Counted from the stretch's first letter, positions 1 through 9,333 are shown. The stretch: 64,000 bases of DNA from Micromonospora purpureochromogenes (GCF_900091515.1 NZ_LT607410.1:3658001-3722000), one strand, 5' to 3'. A program made the numbers and translations. Notes: generated by a model from the letters alone, not told the origin.

Positions 1-327
1 GAGCACCGAGGTGGACGGCTGCTGGCCGGCGCGCAGCAGGTCGTCGTGGAGGCTGGTCAGCTCCACCGCCCGGCGCACCTCGCCGCGCACCACCTGCGTG
101 CCCACGCCACGGCGGCGCACGATCAGTCCCTTGTCGACCAGGTGCTGAATCGCCTGGCGCACGGTCGGGCGGGACAACCCGAGCCGGTCGGCGAGCTGCA
201 ACTCGCTGTCCAGCCGGTCGCCGGGCGCCAGGTCGCCGCGTTGGATCGCCGCGGCGAACTGCTCCGCGACCTGGAAGTAGAGCGGGACCGGGCTGCTCCG
301 GTCGACCGCGATCTCGGGTCCGGTCAC
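1..327 (-). CDS. iolR: GntR-family regulator, probable inositol repressor IolR (3' end cut by window)
   Basis: This is the N-terminal 109 codons of a GntR/HutC-type repressor; the effector-binding domain continues off the left edge. The winged helix-turn-helix is visible at about residues 13-80, with the typical stretches PLYFQVAEQF, LADRLGLSRPTVRQAI and RRRGVGTQVV. The start is GTG at 327, with AGGAGG four bases upstream. It diverges from the iol operon, and the spacer contains a palindrome that fits the Corynebacterium IolR motif as I remember it. The family and context point to a repressor relieved by an inositol intermediate; that specific role is inferred, not seen. Confidence 0.85.
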   Translation of the reverse strand, partial: MTGPEIAVDRSSPVPLYFQVAEQFAAAIQRGDLAPGDRLDSELQLADRLGLSRPTVRQAIQHLVDKGLIVRRRGVGTQVVRGEVRRAVELTSLHDDLLRAGQQPSTSVL

Positions 328-415
328 GGCACCTCCTCGCTGGGCACGAGCGGGATCTCGGGGCACGATGATGGGCGCCACTGTACCGAAGCGGTCACCG
401 AACGCAGAGGGCGGA

Positions 416-425
416 TGTCATGACA
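416..425. promoter_or_regulatory. Probable IolR operator, palindrome TGTCATGACA
   Basis: TGTCATGACA is a perfect 10-bp palindrome five bases upstream of the likely -35 box of the iol operon. It fits KGWCHTRACA, the motif I recall for C. glutamicum IolR, at every position. The assignment rests on that remembered consensus and on the adjacent GntR gene. Confidence 0.6.
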
Positions 426-430
426 ACACA

Positions 431-460
431 TTGACAGAACTCGTAGGGCGCTGTTACCAA
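431..460 (+). promoter_or_regulatory. Probable iol operon promoter
   Basis: TTGACA at 431-436 is followed 17 bases later by TTACCA (454-459); TACCAA with an 18-base spacer is the alternative -10. The start codon of iolC lies about 50 bases further on. The IolR-like palindrome sits immediately upstream, where a bound repressor would block polymerase. Confidence 0.5.
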
Positions 461-511
461 TCAGGGGCAGGGCCGGCGGGCACGGCATCGCCGGCCGGGG
501 AAGGACGCCGC

Positions 512-1495
512 ATGCTCGATGTGCTCACCATCGGCCGGGTCGGGGTGGACATCTATCCGTTGCAGATCGGCACGCCGCTGGCCGAGGTCGAGACGTTCGG
601 CAAGTTCCTCGGTGGCAGTCCCACCAACGTGGCCGTCGCCGCGAGCCGCCAGGGGCTGCGCGCCGGCGTGATCACCCGCACCGGCGCCGACGCGTTCGGC
701 GACTACGTGCACCGGGCGCTGCGCGACTTCGGCGTCGACGACAGCCAGGTCCACCCGGTCGACGGGCTGCCCACCCCCGTGACGTTCTGCGAGATCTTCC
801 CGCCGGACCACTTCCCGCTCTGGTTCTACCGCACCCCCACCGCCCCCGACCTGCAGATCCGCCCCGAGGAACTCGACCTCGACGCGATCGCCGCGGCCCG
901 GATCTTCTGGCTCACCGGCACCGGCCTGTGCCAGCAGCCGAGCCGGGACGCCCACGCCGCCGCGCTGGTCGCCCGCGACGGGCGACCGCACACGGTGCTC
1001 GACCTGGACTACCGGCCGATGTTCTGGTCCGACCCGGCGGCGGCCACCGCCGCGGTCGCCGAGGCGCTGCCGCGGGTCACCGTGGCCGTCGGGAACCTCG
1101 ACGAGGTGGAGATCGCCGTCGGCACCCGCGACCCCGAGCGGGCCGCCGGGCTGCTGCTCGACCACGGGCCCCGGCTGGCGGTGGTGAAGCTCGGACCGGC
1201 CGGGGTGCTGGCCCGCACCCGCACCGGGACCGTCCGGGTGCCGCCGGTGCCGGTGACGGTGGTCAACGGGCTCGGCGCCGGCGACGCGTTCGGCGGCGCG
1301 CTCTGTCTGGGCCTGCTGCGCGACTGGCCGCTGGAGCGGACGCTGCGCTTCGCCAACGCCGCCGGCGCCATCGTCGCCTCCCGCCTGGCCTGCTCCGCCG
1401 CCATGCCCGAGCACGCCGAGACCGCGGCGCTGGCCCGTGCCGTCGAGTCGGAACCGGCGTCGTCGACCGCCGCCGTGGGAGGAGAAGACCGGTGA
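512..1495 (+). CDS. iolC: 5-dehydro-2-deoxygluconokinase IolC
   Basis: This PfkB-family sugar kinase phosphorylates 5-dehydro-2-deoxygluconate in cytosolic myo-inositol catabolism. The 327-residue protein has the N-terminal GGSPTNVAVAASRQGL segment of ribokinases and the C-terminal GLGAGDAFGGAL motif, whose Asp258 would be the catalytic base. ATG 512 is chosen because GGAAGGA lies six bases upstream; the frame stays open further upstream but that part lacks PfkB character. It is the first gene of the iol operon, and its TGA overlaps the GTG of the next gene. Confidence 0.9.
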   Translation: MLDVLTIGRVGVDIYPLQIGTPLAEVETFGKFLGGSPTNVAVAASRQGLRAGVITRTGADAFGDYVHRALRDFGVDDSQVHPVDGLPTPVTFCEIFPPDHFPLWFYRTPTAPDLQIRPEELDLDAIAAARIFWLTGTGLCQQPSRDAHAAALVARDGRPHTVLDLDYRPMFWSDPAAATAAVAEALPRVTVAVGNLDEVEIAVGTRDPERAAGLLLDHGPRLAVVKLGPAGVLARTRTGTVRVPPVPVTVVNGLGAGDAFGGALCLGLLRDWPLERTLRFANAAGAIVASRLACSAAMPEHAETAALARAVESEPASSTAAVGGEDR

Positions 1496-2379
1496 GCACC
1501 GAGTACGACGCGCTGACCCTCACCCGCGCCCACCGGCCACAGGCGATCGCCGAGGCCGCCGCCCGCCGGACCCGCCGACCGTGGCCCGATCACGGCCGGC
1601 CGCTGTTCATCATCGCCGCCGACCACCCTGCCCGCGGCGCCCTCGGCGTACGGGACCGGCCGATGGCGATGGCCGGGCGCGCGGACCTGCTCGACCGGCT
1701 GCGCCTGGCGCTGTCCCGGCCCGGTGTCGACGGCGTGCTCGGCACCCCGGACGTCCTGGAGGACCTGCTGCTGCTCGGCGCGCTGGAGGACCGCCTGGCC
1801 ATCGGCTCGATGAACCGCGGCGGCCTCTCCGGCGCCACCTTCGAACTCGACGACCGGTTCACCGCGTACGACGCCGACAGCATCGCCGCGATGCGCTACG
1901 ACGGCGGCAAGATGCTCTGCCGCATCGACCCGGACGACCCGGGCACCGCCCCGACCCTGCAGGCCTGCGCCCGGGCGGTCACCGCCCTCGCCGCCCACCG
2001 GACGGTGGCCCTCGTCGAGCCGCTCTGGGTGGCGCGCACCGACGGCCGGGTGCACGCCGACCTGCGCCCCGAGGCGGTCATCAAGGGCGTCAGCGTCGGC
2101 CAGGCCCTCGGCGCCACCTCCGCGTACACCTGGTTGAAACTGCCGGCGATCGACGAGATGGAACGGGTGATCGCCGCGACCACCCTGCCGGTCCTGCTGC
2201 TCGGCGGCGACCCGGTGGAGGCGCCGGACGTCGTGTACGCGCGGTGGGCGCGGGCGTTGCGGCTGCCCGGGGTGCGCGGCCTGGTGGTCGGCCGGGCGCT
2301 GCTCTACCCGCCGGACGACGACGTGGCCGCCGCCGTGGACCTGGCCGGATCGCTGCTCCCCACCGGGCAGCAGGCGTGA
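1492..2379 (+). CDS. Cgl0159-type (beta/alpha)8 aldolase of inositol catabolism
   Basis: The 295-residue protein resembles the class I aldolase-like family found inside actinobacterial iol clusters (Cgl0159 type). In these clusters it is thought to cleave the phosphorylated deoxyketogluconate, the step done by IolJ elsewhere. Visible features include FIIAADHPARGALGVRD near the N terminus and TSAYTWLKLP, whose lysine is a candidate Schiff-base residue. GTG 1492 overlaps the iolC stop as GTGA, and the end overlaps iolB the same way, so translation is coupled. The exact reaction is inferred from context. Confidence 0.75.
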   Translation: MSTEYDALTLTRAHRPQAIAEAAARRTRRPWPDHGRPLFIIAADHPARGALGVRDRPMAMAGRADLLDRLRLALSRPGVDGVLGTPDVLEDLLLLGALEDRLAIGSMNRGGLSGATFELDDRFTAYDADSIAAMRYDGGKMLCRIDPDDPGTAPTLQACARAVTALAAHRTVALVEPLWVARTDGRVHADLRPEAVIKGVSVGQALGATSAYTWLKLPAIDEMERVIAATTLPVLLLGGDPVEAPDVVYARWARALRLPGVRGLVVGRALLYPPDDDVAAAVDLAGSLLPTGQQA

Positions 2380-3278
2380 GCGCCGTCGAGGCGCACCTGC
2401 CCTGGGGCACGAGCGCCCGGGCGCCGTGGGCGCTGGAGGTCACCCCCGAGCGGGCCGGCTGGCGCTACGCCGGTCTGCGGGTGCTCACCCTGCCCCCCGG
2501 TGGCGCGGTCACCTTCGACACCGGCGACGAGGAGATGCTGGTCCTGCCGCTGGCCGGCGCCGCGACGGTGCACTGCGACGGGCTGAGCCTCGCCCTGGCG
2601 GGCCGCGCCTCGGTGTTCGCGGCGGTCACCGACTTCGCGTACCTGCCGCGGGACGCCACGGTGACGGTGCGGGGCGAGGGCCGGTTCGCCCTGCCGTCGG
2701 CGCGCGCCACCCGCCGGTTGTCGCCCCGCTACGGCGCGGCCCGGGACGTGCCGGTCGAGCTGCGCGGCGCGGGCCCGGCCAGCCGCCAGATCAACAACTT
2801 CTGCTCCCCGGAGGCCTTCGACTGCGACCGACTGGTCGCCGTGGAGGTGCTCACCCCCGGCGGCAACTGGTCGTCCTACCCGCCGCACAAGCACGAGGAG
2901 GAGCGGACCCACGACGACGGCCGGGTCGAGGCGGAGTTGGAGGAGATCTACTACTTCGAGGTGGCCGGCGGCGTGCCCGGCGACCCCGGGGGCCCGGTCG
3001 GCTACCAGCGCGTCTACGGCACCGCCCGGCGGCCGATCGAGGTGCTGGCCGAGGTGCGCGGCGGGGACGTGGTGCTCGTCCCGTACGGCTACCACGGGCC
3101 CTCGATGGCCGCCCCCGGCTACCACCTCTACTACCTCAACGTGCTGGCCGGGCCCGGCCCGACCCGGAGCATGGCCTGTGTGGACGACCCCCGGCACCAC
3201 TGGGTCCGCGGCAGCTGGACGGACCAGCCGGTCGACCCGCGGCTGCCGCTGACCGGCCCGACGACGCGGGAGGCGTGA
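2376..3278 (+). CDS. iolB: 5-deoxy-glucuronate isomerase IolB
   Basis: IolB isomerises 5-deoxy-D-glucuronate to 5-dehydro-2-deoxygluconate, the substrate of IolC. The 300-residue cupin-fold protein has the family segment SRQINNFCSPEAF and the metal-ligand region SYPPHKHEEE, followed by LEEIYYFEV. GTG 2376 overlaps the stop of the aldolase gene, and the TGA overlaps the ATG of iolD. Length and motifs are normal for the family. Confidence 0.92.
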   Translation: MSAVEAHLPWGTSARAPWALEVTPERAGWRYAGLRVLTLPPGGAVTFDTGDEEMLVLPLAGAATVHCDGLSLALAGRASVFAAVTDFAYLPRDATVTVRGEGRFALPSARATRRLSPRYGAARDVPVELRGAGPASRQINNFCSPEAFDCDRLVAVEVLTPGGNWSSYPPHKHEEERTHDDGRVEAELEEIYYFEVAGGVPGDPGGPVGYQRVYGTARRPIEVLAEVRGGDVVLVPYGYHGPSMAAPGYHLYYLNVLAGPGPTRSMACVDDPRHHWVRGSWTDQPVDPRLPLTGPTTREA

Positions 3279-5134
3279 TGCCCAGACTGACGGTGGCGCA
3301 GGCGCTGGTGACGTTCCTGGCCCGGCAGTGGTCCGAACGCGACGGCGTGCGGCGGCGGCTGATCCCGGCCTGCTTCGGCATCTTCGGCCACGGCAACGTC
3401 GCCGGGATCGGAGAGGCGCTGGCCGGGCCGGCGGGCGCGGAGCTGCCGTACCACCTGTGCCGCACCGAGCAGGGCATGGTGCACACCGCCGCCGCGTACG
3501 CCCGGATGACCGACCGGCTCAGCACCCTGGCCTGCACCACCTCGATCGGCCCGGGCGCGACGAACCTGGTCACCGGCGCCGCCGGGGCCACCGTCAACCG
3601 GCTGCCGGTGCTGCTGCTGCCCGGCGACATCTTCGCCACCCGGGTGGCCAACCCGGTGCTCCAGGAGCTGGAGGACCCCCGGTCCTACGAGGTCAGCGTC
3701 ACCGACGCGCTGCGGCCGGTCTCCCGCTACTGGGACCGGATCAACCGGCCGGAGCAGTTGCCGGCGGCGCTGCTGGCCGCGATGCGGGTGCTGACCGATC
3801 CGGTGGAGACCGGCGCGGTCACCCTCGCGCTGCCCCAGGACGTGCAGGCGGAGGCGTACGACTGGCCGGCGGAGCTGTTCGCCGAACGGGTCTGGCACGT
3901 GCCGCGTCCCCGCCCGGACTCCGCCGCGGTCGCCCGGGCCGCCGGGGCCGTCACCGCGGCGCGGCGGCCGCTGGTGGTGGCCGGCGGCGGGGTGATCTAC
4001 AGCGGGGCGTGCGCGGCGCTGCGCCGATTCGCCGAGGAGCACGGGGTGCCGGTCGCCGAGACGCAGGCCGGCACCGGTGCCCTGCCGTACGGTCACCCGC
4101 TCGCGCTCGGCGCGGTCGGGGTCACCGGCACGACCGCCGCCAACGAGATCGCGGCGGGCGCGGACATGGTGATCGGGGTGGGCACCCGCTACAGCGACTT
4201 CACCACCGCCTCCGGCACCCTCTTCGGCGAGGACGCCCGGTTCGTCAACGTCAACGTCACCGGCTTCGACGCCGCGAAGCTCTCCGGGGTGCAGGTCGTC
4301 GGGGACGCCCGGGAGTGCCTGGCGGCGCTGGACGCGGCGTGCGCGGGCTGGGGCACCGAGCCGGCGTACCGGGCGTCCGTGGCGGAGCTGAGCGAGCGGT
4401 GGGTGGCCGTGGCGGACCGGGCCCGGCACGCCGACCCCGAGGCGCCGCCCACCCAGACCGCCGTGATCGGCGCGGTCAACGACGCCGCCGGGCCGCGCGA
4501 CGTGGTGGTCTGCGCCGCCGGGTCCATGCCCGGCGACCTGCACCGGCTGTGGCGCAGCGCCGACCCGAAGAGCTACCACGTCGAGTACGGCTACTCCTGC
4601 ATGGGCTACGAGATCCCCGGCGGGATCGGCGTCCGGCTGGCCGCGCCGGACCGCGAGGTCTTCGTGCTGGTCGGTGACGGCTCCTATCTCATGCTGCCCA
4701 GCGAGCTCGCCACCGCGGTGGCGGAAGGGGTCAAGCTGGTCGTCGTGCTGGTGGACAACCAGGGGTTCGCCTCGATCGGCCGACTCTCGGAGAGCGTCGG
4801 CGCGCAGCGGCTCGGCACCGCCTACCGCGACCGGGCCGGCGGCCGGCTCCCGGTCGACCTGGGCGCGAACGCGGCGAGCCTCGGCGCGGACCTGATCCGG
4901 GTGACCACCACGGCGCAGCTGCGGGCCGCGCTGGCCACCGCCCGGGCGGCGGAGCGCACCACGGTCGTCCACGTCGAGACCGACCCGTTCGAAGCCGGCC
5001 CGGACGGCGGCGCCTGGTGGGACGTGCCGGTCGCCGCCGTCTCCACCACCGCGCGGACGCGGGCCGCCAGGGAAGCGTACGAGGCCGGGTCCAAGGCCCG
5101 CCGTACCCGCCTGAGCGGTGAAGCCACGGCCTGA
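3278..5134 (+). CDS. iolD: Trihydroxycyclohexane-1,2-dione hydrolase IolD
   Basis: This thiamine-diphosphate enzyme opens the inositol ring by hydrolysing 3D-trihydroxycyclohexane-1,2-dione to 5-deoxyglucuronate. The 618-residue protein has the three-domain acetolactate-synthase layout: a PYR domain with the activating glutamate in CRTEQGMVH (Glu64), a central domain with PLVVAGGGVIYSG, and a TPP domain with the GDGS motif at residues 466-469 and the metal-ligand VDN downstream. It is the last iol gene here. iolG, iolE and iolA are not in the window and may lie to the left or elsewhere. Confidence 0.93.
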   Translation: MPRLTVAQALVTFLARQWSERDGVRRRLIPACFGIFGHGNVAGIGEALAGPAGAELPYHLCRTEQGMVHTAAAYARMTDRLSTLACTTSIGPGATNLVTGAAGATVNRLPVLLLPGDIFATRVANPVLQELEDPRSYEVSVTDALRPVSRYWDRINRPEQLPAALLAAMRVLTDPVETGAVTLALPQDVQAEAYDWPAELFAERVWHVPRPRPDSAAVARAAGAVTAARRPLVVAGGGVIYSGACAALRRFAEEHGVPVAETQAGTGALPYGHPLALGAVGVTGTTAANEIAAGADMVIGVGTRYSDFTTASGTLFGEDARFVNVNVTGFDAAKLSGVQVVGDARECLAALDAACAGWGTEPAYRASVAELSERWVAVADRARHADPEAPPTQTAVIGAVNDAAGPRDVVVCAAGSMPGDLHRLWRSADPKSYHVEYGYSCMGYEIPGGIGVRLAAPDREVFVLVGDGSYLMLPSELATAVAEGVKLVVVLVDNQGFASIGRLSESVGAQRLGTAYRDRAGGRLPVDLGANAASLGADLIRVTTTAQLRAALATARAAERTTVVHVETDPFEAGPDGGAWWDVPVAAVSTTARTRAAREAYEAGSKARRTRLSGEATA

Positions 5135-5261
5135 ACGGGGTCCGGCCCGCCCCCGAGCGGCGACACCGCCCACACCGGCCCGATCGGGACGCCCCGCGCC
5201 CTCGTCACGGGTGCCTGCGGTGGTGGGAGGTTGGACGGGTGCCTGCCGGGTAAGCGCCGCC

Positions 5262-6581
5262 ATGGCCCATCGTCGTCCGGGCGACGGTCCCGTGCGCTCA
5301 GCGCTCGACGCGGTCGCCGAGCGGACCGTCCGGTCGGCGGCCGAGGCCCGCCGGCGCGGCGGCGCGGGCGGCCGGGTACGGCTGCGCCAGCTCGAGGTGA
5401 CCGTCGTGATCGCGGTGCAGGCCGGACTGGCCGCGGCGCTCGCCGCCCTGATCGCCCAGCACCTGCTCGGCCCGGGTGCGCACGTCTTCGCCCCGGCCGC
5501 GGCGGTCGGCACCATCGCCACCGCCATCGGGCAGCGGGCCCGCCGTACCTTCGAACTGCTGGCCGGGGTCGGCATCGGCATCATGATCGGTGACGGGCTG
5601 CGGTTCCTGCTCGGCTCCGGGCCCTGGCAGACCGGGGCGGTGGTCGCGCTGGCGATCGCCAGCGCGTTGCTGGTGGCCGGCCGGGGCGGGGCGCTGGTCG
5701 GGCAGGCGGGCGGTACGGCCGTCCTGATCGCGACGCTCGCCCCGATGCAACGGGGCCTCGAGCTGCCCCGCATCTTCGACGCGCTGGTCGGCGGCGCGGT
5801 CGGCCTGCTGGTGGTGGCGCTGCTGCTGCCGATCAATCCGCTGCGGGTGCTGGACCGGGCGGCCGCGCCGCTCTTCGCCGCCGTCACCGAACAGCTGCAC
5901 GCGGTGGCGGACGCCCTGTCCCGCCGCGACGCCGACGCCGCCATCCGGGCGCTGGACCGGCTGCGGGGGCTGGACGCGGACATCGGGCGGCTGAACGAGT
6001 CGCTCAGCGGGGCGGAGGAGGTGGTGACGCTGGCGCCGGCCCGCTGGCACCGCCGGGCGCGGTTCCACCGTTACGCCCGCACCGCGGAACACCTGGAGCG
6101 CCTGATCCTGATGAGCCGGGCGTTGGCCCGCTGGAGCGCGACCGCCCTCCAGTACGGCGAACCCGTCCCGGCGCACCTGCCCCGGGCGGTTCGTCGGCTG
6201 GGTGACGGCATCGCGGAGCTGCGCCGGGCGAGCCGGGCCGATCAGGAGCCCGAGCGGACCCGGCAGCTGGTCCGGGAAAGCGCCCACCTCGCCGGCCGAG
6301 CCTGGGCGGAGGGGGTGCGGTCGTACGGGGACGCCCTGGTCACCGATCTTCGTACCGCCGGCAGCGACCTGCTGCGGGGGACGGGGTGCCATCCGGACGA
6401 CGCCAACCGGATGGTGCGCCAGGCGGCGCTGGCCGGGGCGGCCGAGGTCCGTCCGCCGCTGCGCCGGGAGCTGCGCCGGCCGCGGCGTACCAGGATCACC
6501 GGCACCCGGCGGCGGGCGCGGCTGGCCAAGCAGGCCCGACCCGAGGGCCGGGCAGTCGCGTCGCACCCGCCCGCGCGCTGA
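5262..6581 (+). CDS. FUSC/aromatic-acid-exporter-like membrane protein
   Basis: The 439-residue protein has a hydrophobic N-terminal half with about six membrane segments between residues 45 and 195, for example the stretch around VIAVQAGLAAALAALIA and the block ending VVALLLPINPL. A long, charged, helical cytosolic half follows. This is the layout of the FUSC (fusaric-acid/p-hydroxybenzoate efflux) superfamily and its actinobacterial relatives. The frame is open from 5118, but ATG 5262 gives a normal N terminus. It lies 127 bases after iolD and may be a separate unit. The substrate cannot be read from the sequence. Confidence 0.75.
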   Translation: MAHRRPGDGPVRSALDAVAERTVRSAAEARRRGGAGGRVRLRQLEVTVVIAVQAGLAAALAALIAQHLLGPGAHVFAPAAAVGTIATAIGQRARRTFELLAGVGIGIMIGDGLRFLLGSGPWQTGAVVALAIASALLVAGRGGALVGQAGGTAVLIATLAPMQRGLELPRIFDALVGGAVGLLVVALLLPINPLRVLDRAAAPLFAAVTEQLHAVADALSRRDADAAIRALDRLRGLDADIGRLNESLSGAEEVVTLAPARWHRRARFHRYARTAEHLERLILMSRALARWSATALQYGEPVPAHLPRAVRRLGDGIAELRRASRADQEPERTRQLVRESAHLAGRAWAEGVRSYGDALVTDLRTAGSDLLRGTGCHPDDANRMVRQAALAGAAEVRPPLRRELRRPRRTRITGTRRRARLAKQARPEGRAVASHPPAR

Positions 6582-6589
6582 AGCGCTGC

Positions 6590-6626
6590 GCGGCACCTGG
6601 GCCGCGGGGCGAACCCCGGGTGCCGC
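6590..6626. terminator. Hairpin terminator between convergent genes
   Basis: GCGGCACC at 6590-6597 pairs with GGTGCCGC at 6619-6626, with further G-C pairs inward. There is no T-tract, as is common for actinobacterial intrinsic terminators. It lies between the converging FUSC and GH3 genes and could serve both. Confidence 0.5.
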
Positions 6627-6675
6627 GTGGGGCGGCACCCGGGGTCGCGCCGGTCACCGGGCGCGGCCGGCCCGG

Positions 6676-9333
6676 TCAGGTGGCGACGCGGGCCAACAGC
6701 GTGAATGCCCGGACCGGATCGTCGGCGAGCTGGGCGCGGTCGGCCTCGGCGATCAGCGTCGCCCAGTCGGCCGGCGCGCTTCCCCGGACGACCGCGGACT
6801 GGGCGGCCTCGCGGGCCACCGCGAGGATCGCGTCGTTCCGCGCGGCGGAGCCCTGACCCGTGCCGAGCTGCCGGCCGAGCGGCCGCAGCACCTCCGGCGC
6901 GTTGCTGAGTGAGCCGTCGGCGTTCCAGTTGCCCGGCGCCAGCGCCGCGCGCAGCTCCGGCCGCTGGTCGGCCACGGCCGCCAGCCCGGACCGGCCGTGG
7001 TCGGTCCGCAGCCCCCAGCCGAACGGGTACAGCGGCTGGTAGTCCCGGTCGCCGACGTTGATCGGCACCTGGGCCTCGCTGCGCGGCCAGGTCACCGGGA
7101 GCCGGCCGGTGAAGGGCCGCCGGCCGAAGAGGACGTCGGCGACACCGGCGCCCTCGCTGCCGGGCAGCCACGACGCCACCAGGGCGTCGATCGTGCCGAG
7201 CTGGTCCGTCACGACCTGCGGCCGTCCGGAGACCACGAGGACGACGCACGTCTCGATCTCGGCGCAGACCTTGTCGATCACGGCCTGGTCGGCGGGCTGC
7301 AGGCGCAGCGACTTCCCCTCCTGCTGGGGCGTCGAGCACCAGCCGCACTCCGGGCCGCCGACGTCGCCGTACCCCTCGGCGTACGGCGTCTCGCCGACCA
7401 CCACCACGCCGACGTCGGTGCCGGCGGTGGGCGCCGAGGCGTCCGCGCTGTAGGTGACCTCGGCCTGCGGGGCCACCTGCCGGATGCCCTCCAGGATCGT
7501 GGTGCCGGGGATGAGGTCGCCCGACTGGCCCTGCCAGGTGATCGTCCAGCCGCCGGCCTGGTTGCCGATGTCGTCGGCGTTGCGACCGGCGACGTACAGG
7601 TTGGCGTCGCGGCGCAGCGGCAGCGCCCGCCCGGCGTTCTTCAGCAGCACCTGCGACTTCGCCACCGCGTCCCGGGCGATCGCCCGGTGCTTCGCGCTGC
7701 CGACCTGGTCGACGTTCGCCGCCGAGGCGTACGGCTGCTCGAAGAGCCCGAGCTCGAACTTCTTGCGCAGGATGCGCCGCACGGCGTCGTCGAGGCGGGC
7801 CCGGCCGACCCGACCGGCGGTCACCTCGGCCAGGAGCAGCTCTTCGAACTGCGGGGCGCTGTTCGGTTCCATGAACATGTCGGTGCCGGCGTTCACGCCG
7901 ACCCGCACCTTGTACGCGGTCAGGCCGGTGTTGGTCGGCTCAGCCGGGTCGGGGATCTGGTGGATGCCCTCCCAGTCGGAGATCAGGAACCCGTCGAAGC
8001 CCATCCGGCCCTTCAGGACGTCGGTGAGCAACTCCCGGTTGGCGTGCATCTTGGTCGGGTTGCCGAGCCCGTCCTCGGTCCAGTCCACGCTGGAGAAGGA
8101 GGGCATCACGCTGCCGACGTCGTGTCGCCACACGGCGGGACCGTAGGGCGAGAGGTCGGTCCTCGCGAAGTGGGCGCGGTCGGTCACCGTCACGCCCTGG
8201 TCGATGGGGTACCGCTGCTCCCACCACGGCTTGCCCTCGTTGGCGGCCGCGGTGGTCTCGTCGTAGTCGGTGTCACCGTCGCCGGCGTAGTGCTTGGCGG
8301 TGGCCAGCACCCGGTCGGCGTCGTCGAGCTGGCCGGCGCGACGCCCCTGCAGGCCGTCGATGACGCTCTCCATCGGGATGACCAGCGCCGGGTCCTCGCC
8401 GAAGCTCTCGTAGCTGCGCCCCCACCGCTCGTCGCGGGAGACGCACACGCACGGAGCGAAGTTCCACGGGATGCCGGTCGCGCGCACCTCGGTCGCGGTG
8501 GCATGCCCGATCCGCTCCACCAGGGCGGGGTCGCGGGTGGCCCCGAGGCCGACGTTGTGCGGGAACACGGTGGCCCCGTACACGTTGCCGTGCCCGTGCA
8601 CGGCGTCGATGCCGTAGATCATCGGGATCTGCAGCCGGGTGCTCAGCGCCTGGGCCTGGAACTCGTTGACCATGTCGACCCAGGCGGCCGGGGTGTTGGT
8701 GGCGGGCGTCGAGCCCCCGCCGGACAGCACGGAACCGAGCCGCCACTGCGCGACCAGGCTGGGATCGGCGGCGACGGCGGCCCGCTCGGCCTGGGTCATC
8801 TGGCCGATCTTCTCCTCGACCGTCATCCGGCCGAGCAGGTCGGCGACGCGCCGGTCGACCGGCAGTCTCCGGTCGAGATACGGCAGGCCGTGCGCGTTGA
8901 CCACCAGGACCGGCTGACCGCCGACGGTGGCGCCGGTGGCGGCCGTGGTGAGCGTCAGTGGGATGGTCTCGGCCGTCTCCGCCGTCCGGTCGCCGTGGAC
9001 GGTGACGGTGATCGGCCGGGCGGTGCCGGACCGGCTGCCGGCCGGGAAGGTCAGTGCGCCGGCGACCGGGGCGTAGTCGACGCCGGCCGTGGCGGTGCCG
9101 CTGCCGGTGGTGTAGCGGACGGTCGTCGGGGCCGCCAACGGGCGTCCGTCCGACGTGGTCACCGAGACGGTGACCGCCGCCCGGTCGCCCTCGCCGACGG
9201 TCTGGACCAACCGGTCGGCGGCGACGGTGACGGTCTGGGTGCTCGCGGCCGAAGCGGACGACGCCGGCAGCAGCGATGCGGCCAGGACGACGGTTCCGAC
9301 GAGTGCGACGCGGCTGCGCCAGCATGAACTCAT
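6676..9333 (-). CDS. Secreted GH3 beta-glucosidase with N-terminal Calx-beta domain
   Basis: The 885-residue secreted glycoside hydrolase should remove glucose (or a related sugar) from beta-glucosides outside the cell. ATG 9333 has GGGAGG eight bases upstream and starts a signal peptide ending near ASSASAAS. Residues about 35-135 form a Calx-beta-like domain, recognisable by GTATAGVDYAPVAGALTFPAG. The GH3 N domain follows from MTVEEKIGQM, with the nucleophile Asp453 in FLISDWEGI, and then the GH3 C domain with AVVVVGETPYAEG-like strands. No fibronectin III domain is evident at the C terminus. A LacI-type operator could lie upstream (AAGGA-A-TCCTT at about 9400), but this is weak. Confidence 0.9.
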   Translation of the reverse strand: MSSCWRSRVALVGTVVLAASLLPASSASAASTQTVTVAADRLVQTVGEGDRAAVTVSVTTSDGRPLAAPTTVRYTTGSGTATAGVDYAPVAGALTFPAGSRSGTARPITVTVHGDRTAETAETIPLTLTTAATGATVGGQPVLVVNAHGLPYLDRRLPVDRRVADLLGRMTVEEKIGQMTQAERAAVAADPSLVAQWRLGSVLSGGGSTPATNTPAAWVDMVNEFQAQALSTRLQIPMIYGIDAVHGHGNVYGATVFPHNVGLGATRDPALVERIGHATATEVRATGIPWNFAPCVCVSRDERWGRSYESFGEDPALVIPMESVIDGLQGRRAGQLDDADRVLATAKHYAGDGDTDYDETTAAANEGKPWWEQRYPIDQGVTVTDRAHFARTDLSPYGPAVWRHDVGSVMPSFSSVDWTEDGLGNPTKMHANRELLTDVLKGRMGFDGFLISDWEGIHQIPDPAEPTNTGLTAYKVRVGVNAGTDMFMEPNSAPQFEELLLAEVTAGRVGRARLDDAVRRILRKKFELGLFEQPYASAANVDQVGSAKHRAIARDAVAKSQVLLKNAGRALPLRRDANLYVAGRNADDIGNQAGGWTITWQGQSGDLIPGTTILEGIRQVAPQAEVTYSADASAPTAGTDVGVVVVGETPYAEGYGDVGGPECGWCSTPQQEGKSLRLQPADQAVIDKVCAEIETCVVLVVSGRPQVVTDQLGTIDALVASWLPGSEGAGVADVLFGRRPFTGRLPVTWPRSEAQVPINVGDRDYQPLYPFGWGLRTDHGRSGLAAVADQRPELRAALAPGNWNADGSLSNAPEVLRPLGRQLGTGQGSAARNDAILAVAREAAQSAVVRGSAPADWATLIAEADRAQLADDPVRAFTLLARVAT

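Noticed and set aside
461..2055. Minus-strand open frames opposite iolC and the aldolase
   Set aside because: Composition (Gly, Arg, Ala, Pro, Gln runs) and lack of motifs mark them as antisense shadows of the iol genes.
3131..5983. Very long minus-strand open frame opposite iolD and the FUSC gene
   Set aside because: It mirrors the high-GC codon pattern of the genes on the plus strand, has no family motifs, and would cover two well-supported genes.
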